Shown here: one piece after another, positions 1-5,310 of the stretch
How positions within the stretch are numbered: the first letter of the stretch is position 1
Layout of the letters: every line of letters starts with the position of its first letter
From: Robiginitomaculum sp.
Lineage (GTDB): Bacteria > Pseudomonadota > Alphaproteobacteria > Caulobacterales > Maricaulaceae
Direction: 5' to 3'
Length of the DNA: 5,310 nucleotides
Assembly (NCBI GenBank): GCA_026993275.1
Contig: JALWUB010000270.1
Location: 1-5,310, forward strand
Translations under genes and position numbers: made by a program
Notes under the pieces: model-generated
The model's input: the letters and a program-made list of their open reading frames with translations, nothing else
What the model was told of the DNA's origin: nothing
Databases searched by the model: none

Positions 1-1585
1 CGAAGCGGGCGCTCTGGCCCTTGCGCAGGACAAAGTTGAAGCCGGGAAAGATGCCGCCGGGATTGTTGCTGTCGCCGGTCGCAAACCCGCCCTCGCCGCC
101 ACCGCCATTGGCGCCATTGCCAATGCCGGCAATCGAGCCGGTTTCAAAGAAATACTGCACGCCATAGCGCAACACGTCATTCAGGGTAACCTCGGCAATG
201 ATCATGTCGATCAGCACCTGGCCGGGCGGATGGTCAATCTCGCGCAGCGCCTGGGCGACAAGGCGCTGGCCCTGGGGCGTCGCCAGCACCACCAGGGTGT
301 TGTTGATCGGATCGCCGATAATGCGCGGCGCGCTGGCCAGGCCGCTGCCGAGCACGGCGCCGCCCTTGGCACTGGCCCTGCGCACCGGCGTGCGCCTGGT
401 GCCTGATGCCGCAGTGCCGCTGCGCCGGGCCGTGGTGCCGGCCGTGCTGGAGCGCCGCTGCGCCAGCCCCGGCGCCACGGCACGGGACGGCGCGGCGGAG
501 GCACCGCCGAAAAGCTGTTGCAGCAAGTCGGCGGTTTCCAGCGCCTTGCCATTGTCGATCTTGTAGGTGCGCAAGGTGACATCGCTGGGGCCGCCCATGT
601 CCAGCCGTTCGATCCAGGTCTTGGTCTTTTCGAGCAGGTCCATGCTTGGCGCCACCGCCAGAATGGCATTGATGCGCTCGATCGCCTGCAATTTCAGGGC
701 GCCGCTCAGGCCGCCGCCCTCGCCATTCTGCATGACCAGTTCCAGTTCGCGGATGACATCGCCGGCCGAGGCGTTCTGCAAACGGAAAATCGCCGTGGAC
801 ATGCCCGCCAGCCAGTCCACATCAAACGCCTTGATGGCCGCCAGGGCATTCTCGCGCTCTGTGGCCGTGCCGGTGATGAGCACCAGATTGCGCGTGTTGT
901 CGGCGCGCAAGGCTCCGGCCTTGGCAATGGAATTTTCCAGCAAGGACACCATATTGCCCGCCGAGACGTGCGCCAGAGGCACGACGGTCACGCCATAGCC
1001 GGGTGCGGTGGCGCTGCGCAAACGGGTCAGGCCGCCGCTGGCGGCCTCGCCGCTGAGCATGATGCGATAGCGCCCGCCTTCGTCGATCATGGTAGCGGAA
1101 TTGTTGGCCAGGACGGTTTCCAGCAGCAGCAGCAGGCCTTTGCGGTCAACCGGGCCGCCCGTGGCCGCCGTGACCTTGCCGGCGACGCGCGGGTCGAGAA
1201 TATAGGGAATGCCCAGCAAGTCGCCCAATATGGTTTGCACGACTTCGGGCAGGCTGGCATCCTGGAAATTGACGTTGAAGCCGCCTTGCGCGGTCTTGCT
1301 GGCCTGATAATGGGCCGTGCCGATGCGGCTGCCCGTGCCGGGATAAATCCGGGATGATGCCTTTTGCTGCGCTTTTGCCTGCCCGCCTGGCTGTGCAGTC
1401 TGGGGTTTGGCAGGCGTTTTCGGGCCGGGGGAGGTCTGGAACACGCGGGCAAACGGGTTGCCCAGCCCGCTGGACTTGTGCGTGCTCTGGCAGGCCGGCA
1501 GCAGGATCAGCACGGCGCCGAGCACGGCTGTCAGCCCCAAAGGCACGGGTTTGGACGGCAAGGGTTTCACGCAACGGGTCTCCAT
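1..1585 (-). CDS. gspD: Type II secretion system secretin GspD, N-terminal 528 residues (partial, runs off left edge)
   Basis: This is the outer membrane channel of the type II secretion system. A lipoprotein signal peptide ends in the lipobox LLPAC with Cys32; residue +2 is Gln, so outer membrane sorting is expected. A Pro/Gln/Ala-rich linker (about 33-100) follows, then N0 (FNVNFQDASLPEVVQTIL from 103, LGIPYILDPRVAGKVT to 139), N1 (GYGVTVVPLAHVSAGNMVSL from 196), N2 (about 265-330) and N3 (about 336-450). N3 is split by a low-complexity insertion (362-418) before APRIIGDPINNTLVVLATP. The secretin domain begins near 455 (GQVLIDMIIAEVTLNDVLRY), has a glycine-rich loop at 485-511, and reaches GFNFVLRKGQSARF at the edge. 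The rest of the barrel, perhaps 150-250 residues, is missing from the window. An in-frame TAA lies 12 bases upstream of the ATG at 1585. That ATG has no good Shine-Dalgarno, whereas a GTG at 1570 (codon 6) has GGAG nine bases ahead and leaves an intact signal peptide, so the true start may be 1570. Confidence 0.93.
   Translation of the reverse strand, partial: METRCVKPLPSKPVPLGLTAVLGAVLILLPACQSTHKSSGLGNPFARVFQTSPGPKTPAKPQTAQPGGQAKAQQKASSRIYPGTGSRIGTAHYQASKTAQGGFNVNFQDASLPEVVQTILGDLLGIPYILDPRVAGKVTAATGGPVDRKGLLLLLETVLANNSATMIDEGGRYRIMLSGEAASGGLTRLRSATAPGYGVTVVPLAHVSAGNMVSLLENSIAKAGALRADNTRNLVLITGTATERENALAAIKAFDVDWLAGMSTAIFRLQNASAGDVIRELELVMQNGEGGGLSGALKLQAIERINAILAVAPSMDLLEKTKTWIERLDMGGPSDVTLRTYKIDNGKALETADLLQQLFGGASAAPSRAVAPGLAQRRSSTAGTTARRSGTAASGTRRTPVRRASAKGGAVLGSGLASAPRIIGDPINNTLVVLATPQGQRLVAQALREIDHPPGQVLIDMIIAEVTLNDVLRYGVQYFFETGSIAGIGNGANGGGGEGGFATGDSNNPGGIFPGFNFVLRKGQSARF
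368..457 (-). repeat. Degenerate 30-bp / 10-residue repeat in the GspD N3 insertion, Arg-Arg at regular spacing
   Basis: Residues 377-406 of GspD read as three units of ten, each starting with Arg-Arg: RRSSTAGTTA, RRSGTAASGT, RRTPVRRASA. Arg pairs fall at 377-378, 387-388, 397-398 and 402-403. The DNA of units one and two both begin CGGCGC and share 17 of 30 positions by hand alignment, so the repeat is weak at the base level and clearer in protein. The enclosing stretch (362-408) has nine Arg and one Lys and no Asp or Glu. Low-complexity insertions in the N3 domain are common in GspD; this charge and spacing is what stands out. Confidence 0.5.
1121..1135 (-). repeat. (CTG)5 trinucleotide run coding Leu151-155 of GspD
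   Basis: Five consecutive CTG codons on the minus strand encode LLLLL within the N0 domain helix (KGLLLLLETVL). CTG is the favoured Leu codon in GC-rich genomes, so this may be only codon bias on a leucine-rich helix. Confidence 0.5.
1580..1583 (-). promoter_or_regulatory. Shine-Dalgarno-like GGAG inside the annotated gspD start, favouring GTG at 1570
   Basis: On the minus strand the first two codons ATG GAG contain GGAG (1583-1580), followed by nine bases and an in-frame GTG at 1570-1568. The stretch upstream of the ATG (AACCATCAGCCCAG) has no purine-rich motif. Starting at the GTG gives an N-terminus of fMet-Lys-Pro-Leu-Pro before the hydrophobic core, a normal lipoprotein n-region. That the site is used is inferred from spacing only. 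Confidence 0.45.
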
Positions 1586-1664
1586 CTGGGCTGATGGTTA
1601 GCAGATGATGTGACACTTCCCAAGCCGCTTGCAAGGAAAATATGAGCGCGGCGGCCCTGCCTTC
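1586..1664. other. Intergenic gap between acetyltransferase gene and gspD
   Basis: This 79-nt stretch carries no clear terminator or promoter. TTGCAA on the minus strand (1634-1629) is a partial -35 match but no good -10 lies at the right spacing. The palindrome CTTGCAAG (1628-1635) is the only symmetrical element. The in-frame TAA 12 bases before the ATG at 1585 closes the gspD frame upstream. Confidence 0.45.
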
Positions 1665-2777
1665 TCAGATCACGGCATGGCCGAGCCGCCCGGCCATGCC
1701 GCGCAGGCGCTCCGGCCATGCCGGATGGCAGGCCGCCAGGAAGTCCAGCGAATTGGCAAGGCGCCTGGGCATGCCCGTCATGAGGAGGGCGCCGCAGCGG
1801 CCAATCAGCCCCTGGCTTTGCGCCACGGGGTCCTGCACCAGCACCGTGGCCGCCGCCAGCCGGAGCGTGCGGTTGGCATAGTATTTCTTGTAATGCTCAT
1901 GGCCGGAGCCCATGTCCATGCGGCTGATGCCCAATGCCCCGGCGCGGCGCAAAATGCCCTCCAGCAGCATCAGGCCCGGCGAGCAGGCAGCCATTTGCGG
2001 GTTATAGGCGGCAATCCAGGAATGATAGGTGCCCTGGCACAAAAGCCCGGCTTCCACGGCGGCGGGACGGCCGCCCAGTTCCAGCACATTCAGCACCACG
2101 CGCACCCGGCCGCGTGATTGCCACAGGGATGTGAGCAGTGCTTCGATCCAGCTTGCCGCCAACACATCGCATTTGCGGGTGCGGCGGTATTGCGCACGCT
2201 TCCAGCGCATGAGCAGGGCGAAGGCACCGGCATCGCGGCAGTCCAGCTTGAAGACCGCGGCGCCATGATCGCGCGCGGCGCGGCGGGCGCGCTGGCGCAT
2301 TTTCTTGAAATGGCGGTGATGGCGCCGTTCCTGCGCCGCAAAATAGGCCTCCGGGCCATCGGCAAGGCTGGCCAGCAGGGAGTCGTGATGCTGGCTGGAC
2401 AGGGCTGCCAGCCGGTTTTGCGCATCATTCAGGGCAGTAAAGCGCAAGATCCTGAGCCCGGCGGCGCGCAGCACCTGCGCAAGATCCGCCGCAAACCCGG
2501 TTTCGGTGATGAAGGCCTGCTGATCGGCAATGGGCGTGCCCAGGGGGCGGGCATAGCCGCCCGGGCGCTGATGGATGCACACAATGCCCAGCAATCCCTG
2601 ATGATCCCGCGCCAGAATGATGCGCGCATCATCGCGTTCGCGCCCCACCGCCTGGGCAAATTCCGGCGTCAGGAACGGGCTGGACCAGGCGTCTTGCGCG
2701 GCCAGCGCGGCGCGCCAGCGCGCCAGAATGTCAAAGGTCAGCTGGGCCGGGCGGATGAGCGAGACACTGTGCAACAT
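1665..2777 (-). CDS. GNAT family N-acetyltransferase, CelD/BcsL (FemAB-like, Acetyltransf_6) type
   Basis: This 370-residue cytoplasmic protein has no signal peptide. The pattern fits the CelD/BcsL-type acetyltransferases: SPFLTPEFAQAVGRERDDARI at about 33-53, a GG-RPLG-P-D stretch at 73-84, a very basic helix at 150-170 (ERRHHRHFKKMRQRARRAAR), and the C-terminal acyl-CoA-fold signature with SWIAAYNP (253-260), SPGLMLLEGILRRA (266-279) and MDMGSGHEHYKKYYANR (287-303). Members are predicted acyltransferases, often near exopolysaccharide or cellulose genes; the actual acceptor is unknown here. I chose the ATG at 2777 because family-like sequence begins there (MLHSVSLIRPAQ). An in-frame ATG at 2909 would add 44 residues without recognisable domain character and overlap the permease gene. 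The only Shine-Dalgarno-like sequence is a weak GGGA eight bases before the ATG. The gene lies 104 nt after the permease/GldG gene and 79 nt before gspD. Confidence 0.87.
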   Translation of the reverse strand: MLHSVSLIRPAQLTFDILARWRAALAAQDAWSSPFLTPEFAQAVGRERDDARIILARDHQGLLGIVCIHQRPGGYARPLGTPIADQQAFITETGFAADLAQVLRAAGLRILRFTALNDAQNRLAALSSQHHDSLLASLADGPEAYFAAQERRHHRHFKKMRQRARRAARDHGAAVFKLDCRDAGAFALLMRWKRAQYRRTRKCDVLAASWIEALLTSLWQSRGRVRVVLNVLELGGRPAAVEAGLLCQGTYHSWIAAYNPQMAACSPGLMLLEGILRRAGALGISRMDMGSGHEHYKKYYANRTLRLAAATVLVQDPVAQSQGLIGRCGALLMTGMPRRLANSLDFLAACHPAWPERLRGMAGRLGHAVI

Positions 2778-2781
2778 GGCG

Positions 2782-2794
2782 ATTTTCCCAAAAT
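2782..2794 (-). promoter_or_regulatory. AT-rich inverted repeat over the acetyltransferase ribosome binding region
   Basis: ATTTT-GGG-AAAAT on the minus strand has perfect five-base arms and a three-base centre, ending four bases before the ATG at 2777. The GGG centre is part of the only Shine-Dalgarno-like sequence. In a GC-rich neighbourhood the AT arms stand out. It could be a small operator, a weak RNA hairpin presenting or hiding the ribosome site, or chance. Confidence 0.25.
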
Positions 2795-2818
2795 GGCAAA
2801 CTCTGGGAGCGATGGAGC

Positions 2819-2837
2819 AAAAATCGCGCCACAGGCG
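2819..2837 (-). terminator. Weak terminator-like hairpin after the permease/GldG gene
   Basis: About 45 nt past the TGA of the permease/GldG gene the minus strand reads CGCC-TGT-GGCG, three bases, then TTTTT. The stem is only four GC pairs and the T-run is short and separated from the stem, so termination would be weak at best. If it functions, the acetyltransferase would be partly uncoupled from the transporter genes. Confidence 0.25.
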
Positions 2838-2881
2838 AATCCCGGTTCGAAACAGTGTGCAGGCAGGGCCTGCCGCGCCGT

Positions 2882-5215
2882 TCAGGCGCCGCGTTTGCGC
2901 CTGCGCCACAGGGCATAGCCGCTGCCCAGCGCAACCGCCAGCAGCGGCGCCAGCCAGATGTTGACAAATTCAAGGGCCCGCTCGCGGGCGCGGATCTGGC
3001 GGTGAAAGCGCTGGCGCACGGCGCGCAGGCGGGCCCGGGCCTGCGCCTGCGGCATGCTGGCGGCACGGTCTTCGGCCTCGCGGTATTGCCGCTCTGCCTG
3101 CTCGCGCAGGGCATCGATGCGCGTCAACCGGCGCTCCGGGGTGCTGCGGGCGCGCAGTTTCAACAGCAGGTCCGACCCGCTCAGCCAGTCCAGCGCCCCC
3201 AGCACGAGCGCGGCATTGTCGGCCTGCTCTTGCGGGCCGAAGACCGGATCGGTTTTCACATAAAAGCTGTCATCGAGCATGTCTGCATCGCCCAGCACCA
3301 CGATCCCGTCCCGCACGGCGCCCAGCCAGTGCGTTTTCCCGTCCGCTTCGGGCGCCCGCATCAACGCATCGGCCGCCGGCCCGCTGGCATAGGTGCGCGC
3401 TGGCAGAAGCGCCGCATGGGTGCCGGTCCAGGCCAGTGGCTGCCAGCCGCTGTGCGGCTTCGCCTGCAATTGGGCGGCACTGGCCAGCACCAGGCCGCGC
3501 TGCAGGCTGGCGCTGAATGGCAGTTGTGCAGACAGCCGCGCAGGCCGCACCCCGATCCAGGCCGGCTGGCGCACCGTGCGGGTCTTGCCATCCTCGCGGA
3601 CCTCCATGGGCATGGCGGCATCGCGGTCCAGCACGATCTGCGTGCGGCTCCACTCCAGCCCCTGCGCGCCAAGCACATCCGGCGCCACCGAGGCCATGCG
3701 CGCGTCCGTTCCGGGCAGGCCGTCCAGGCCGGGGCGGGCCGACACCTCGCTATAGGGGTCCAGGAACACAAGCATGCGGCCGCCCTGGGCAACAAAGTCC
3801 GCCAAGGCGCGCTGTTGCGCCGGGCCGAAGCGCGGCGGGTGCACCAGCATGACCATGGCGCCGTGCAGGTCATTGGCGGAAAAATCCTTGTCCAGCAGCC
3901 GCACGTCATAGCGTTCATTCAGGCGGCGGAACAGCGTGCCTTGCCCGCGCCCGCTGACAAACCAGTTCCTGCCCGCCAGATCGAGGCCGTCAAACAGGGC
4001 CAGCACCGGGCGCGGCGCGGTGTCTGCCTCCAGCCCGGCGGCCAGGTCATGGACCAGCAGGGCCGCCCGCGCCGGATCAAAGCGCGCAATCAGGCTGCGG
4101 CCGTCTTGCACCAGGCCGAAATACAGCGGTTGGTTGCGGTCCGTCGGCAGGGCCTGCAGGCCAGCGGCAATGGCGGCATCCTCGCGCGGCGTATCGGTGC
4201 CCGGGTCGATGATATCGAGCGCAATGCGCCCCCCGGAGGCGGCGGCAAAGCTGCGCAGGGTTTCCTCGACCTGTTCGCCATAGCTGCGGATGTCCGGATA
4301 GTGTGCTGCAAGGGCGCGCGAGAAGTAGAACTGCCAGTGCACCGGGTCCTTGCGCGCCGCAATGATGGCCCTGGCCGCCGGGTCCAGGCTGTAAAGCCGC
4401 GCCGCGGTCATGTCGAGGCGCAGGGCGCGCAGCGGCGCGCTCGAGAGCAGCGCAGCGAGCGCCAGCGCTGCCAGCATGGCGGCCAGCAGGCGCAGCCACA
4501 GCCGCCTGGGCGCTTGCCAGGCCAGTATTGCCGCATAAAGGCCAAGGGCGGTCAGGACCAGGTAAAACCCGGCATCGCTCAGGCTCAGCACGCCGCGGAT
4601 GAAATGCGTCTGGTGCGCGGGCATGGACAATCCGGCAAGAAAGCGGGCCAGCGGTTGCGGCAGCGTGTCAACCAGGGGCAAAGCGCCCGCAGTGAGCGCC
4701 GTATTGACCGCCAGGGCGGCGAGAAAGGCCAGCACCGGGTGTTGCGTGCGCCCGCTGGCGGCCAGTGCCAGGGCGCAATAGGCGGCGGCCATCAGGGCAG
4801 CGCCCAGATAGCCGGTGGCAATGGCGCCATGGTCGGGATGGCCCAGAACCGTGATGCTGGCCCAAAGGGTCATGGTCAGGGCCAGGGCGGCAAGGCAGAC
4901 CAGCCACAGGCTCAGCCATTTGGCCAGCACGATGGCGCTGGCGCGCAACGGCAGGGCACGCAAGAATGCGGCCATGCCGCTGCGGCGCTCGGCGCTCAGG
5001 CCCTCCATGGCCAGGGCTGGCGTGAAGATGGCCAGCAGCCAGGGAAAGGTGCTGAACAGCAGGCCCAGATCAGCCCGGTCCGCATCAAAGAAGCGGCCCG
5101 GATAGAACGTCAGCGCACCCGCGCTGGCGGCGAACATGGCCAGAAAGACAAAGGTGCCCGGGCGCACCAGCACCAGTTTCAGATCCTTGCGCAGCAGGGC
5201 CCGGAACGCGCTCAT
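2882..5215 (-). CDS. ABC-2 type permease fused to a GldG-like auxiliary domain (GldF-GldG type protein)
   Basis: This 777-residue inner membrane protein has two parts. Residues 1-235 look like an ABC-2/GldF permease: about six hydrophobic segments near 21-38, 53-70, 95-123, 133-153, 158-180 and 212-234, with the cytoplasmic-type stretch AMEGLSAERRSGM between the second and third. A seventh segment at 240-260 leads into a large, probably periplasmic, GldG-like region. It begins with LDMTAARLYSLDPAAR and FYFSR (family pattern: L-T-LYSL, then an FYFS-type strand), continues with the ABC_transp_aux-like core at about 400-680 (MLVFLDPYSE at 481-490, VVLGDADMLDDSF at 639-651), then a strongly basic helical linker (691-748) and a final membrane segment (749-769) followed by RRRKRGA. 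In Bacteroidetes GldF and GldG are separate partners of the GldA ATPase in gliding; fused forms are annotated in many proteobacteria with unknown substrate. The start is fixed by the ATGA overlap with the ATPase gene. Transport direction and substrate cannot be read from the sequence. Confidence 0.9.
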   Translation of the reverse strand: MSAFRALLRKDLKLVLVRPGTFVFLAMFAASAGALTFYPGRFFDADRADLGLLFSTFPWLLAIFTPALAMEGLSAERRSGMAAFLRALPLRASAIVLAKWLSLWLVCLAALALTMTLWASITVLGHPDHGAIATGYLGAALMAAAYCALALAASGRTQHPVLAFLAALAVNTALTAGALPLVDTLPQPLARFLAGLSMPAHQTHFIRGVLSLSDAGFYLVLTALGLYAAILAWQAPRRLWLRLLAAMLAALALAALLSSAPLRALRLDMTAARLYSLDPAARAIIAARKDPVHWQFYFSRALAAHYPDIRSYGEQVEETLRSFAAASGGRIALDIIDPGTDTPREDAAIAAGLQALPTDRNQPLYFGLVQDGRSLIARFDPARAALLVHDLAAGLEADTAPRPVLALFDGLDLAGRNWFVSGRGQGTLFRRLNERYDVRLLDKDFSANDLHGAMVMLVHPPRFGPAQQRALADFVAQGGRMLVFLDPYSEVSARPGLDGLPGTDARMASVAPDVLGAQGLEWSRTQIVLDRDAAMPMEVREDGKTRTVRQPAWIGVRPARLSAQLPFSASLQRGLVLASAAQLQAKPHSGWQPLAWTGTHAALLPARTYASGPAADALMRAPEADGKTHWLGAVRDGIVVLGDADMLDDSFYVKTDPVFGPQEQADNAALVLGALDWLSGSDLLLKLRARSTPERRLTRIDALREQAERQYREAEDRAASMPQAQARARLRAVRQRFHRQIRARERALEFVNIWLAPLLAVALGSGYALWRRRKRGA

Positions 5216-5310
5216 GACGCACCGGCCAGACGCGCGCAGAAGGCGTCTTCCAGGGTGTTCGCCCCCTCTTGCGCCTGCAGCGCCTGCGGCGGCATATCGG
5301 CCAGCACGGC
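5212..5310 (-). CDS. ABC transporter ATP-binding protein, C-terminal end (partial, cut by window edge)
   Basis: Only the last 32 residues and the TGA stop are visible; the 5' part lies beyond the right edge. The reading frame is open to the edge and ends in TLEDAFCARLAGAS. This resembles the usual tail of ABC-2-type export ATPases (CcmA/NatA group), where a short LEDxF-like motif near the C-terminus follows the nucleotide-binding domain. No Walker A, Walker B or signature motif can be seen because those parts are outside the window, so the call rests on the tail motif and on context. The TGA overlaps the ATG of the downstream permease gene in the sequence ATGA, which points to translational coupling. 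The protein would be the cytoplasmic ATPase that powers the permease/GldG-like protein encoded next. Confidence 0.8.
   Translation of the reverse strand, partial: AVLADMPPQALQAQEGANTLEDAFCARLAGAS

Larger units (their letters stand above)
2778..2881. other. Intergenic gap between permease/GldG gene and acetyltransferase gene
   Basis: This 104-nt gap holds the weak hairpin at 2819-2837, the inverted repeat at 2782-2794 and a short GC palindrome at 2862-2874 (GGCAGGCCCTGCC on the minus strand) without a following T-run. I see no convincing -35/-10 pair on the minus strand, so co-transcription with the ABC genes and an unrecognised promoter are both possible. Confidence 0.5.

Noticed and set aside
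518..1357. A 279-residue open frame on the plus strand
   Set aside because: It lies antisense to the N0-N3 part of gspD, whose frame has clear family motifs along its whole length. The plus-strand translation shows no recognisable domain and is the usual shadow frame of a GC-rich gene.
1586..1664. Sigma-70-like promoter for gspD (TTGCAA with a downstream -10)
   Set aside because: Only a four-of-six match for the -35 and no acceptable -10 at 16-18 bases, so it is not supportable from sequence alone.
1629..2117. A 162-residue open frame on the plus strand spanning the acetyltransferase 3' end
   Set aside because: No domain or ribosome site was seen, and it overlaps the conserved C-terminal signature of the acetyltransferase on the other strand.
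2862..2874. GC palindrome GGCAGGCCCTGCC just after the permease/GldG stop as a terminator
   Set aside because: The stem is about five pairs around a three-base loop and no T-run follows on the minus strand; it is followed by TGCACACTG.
2778..2909. Upstream in-frame ATG at 2909 that would extend the acetyltransferase by 44 residues
   Set aside because: The extension does not look like the family, is rich in Arg and Cys, overlaps the end of the permease/GldG gene and crosses the intergenic hairpin. The sequence typical of the family begins at the ATG at 2777.
2118..2918. A 266-residue open frame on the plus strand
   Set aside because: It is antisense to the acetyltransferase, with no recognisable motif and a Gln/Arg/Ala/Gly-rich composition typical of reverse-frame shadows.

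Overview
The window is a densely packed, high-GC piece of a Gram-negative chromosome. All genes lie on the minus strand, so transcription runs from the right edge to the left. A type II secretion secretin with a lipoprotein signal peptide establishes a diderm proteobacterium. The codon choice (GC-rich third positions) and the look of the secretin, the acetyltransferase and the ABC protein suggest an alphaproteobacterium, but that placement is inference.

Layout in transcription order: (1) 5310-5212, the last 32 residues of an ABC transporter ATP-binding protein, cut by the window edge. (2) 5215-2882, a 777-residue membrane protein that joins an ABC-2/GldF-like permease to a GldG-like periplasmic domain. 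Its ATG overlaps the TGA of the ATPase gene, so the two are almost certainly co-translated as one transporter. (3) A 104-nt gap holding a weak terminator-like hairpin and a small AT-rich inverted repeat over the ribosome binding region of the next gene. (4) 2777-1665, a 370-residue GNAT-type acetyltransferase of the CelD/BcsL (FemAB-like) family. (5) A 79-nt gap. (6) 1585-1, the first 528 residues of GspD, the outer membrane secretin of the type II secretion system, which continues past the left edge.

The ATPase and the permease/GldG protein clearly work together as a Gld-type ABC transporter whose substrate is unknown outside gliding bacteria. The acetyltransferase family is often linked with exopolysaccharide or envelope metabolism, so a shared envelope role with the transporter is possible but unproven. 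gspD is probably the start or an internal member of a secretion operon that continues to the left; no other gsp gene is visible. Nothing here is clearly a new system. The points most worth a second look are the neighbourhood itself, the Arg-Arg repeat in the GspD N3 insertion, and the choice of the gspD start codon. No tRNA, rRNA, CRISPR array, insertion sequence or attachment site was seen, and no stretch over 300 bases lacks a gene.
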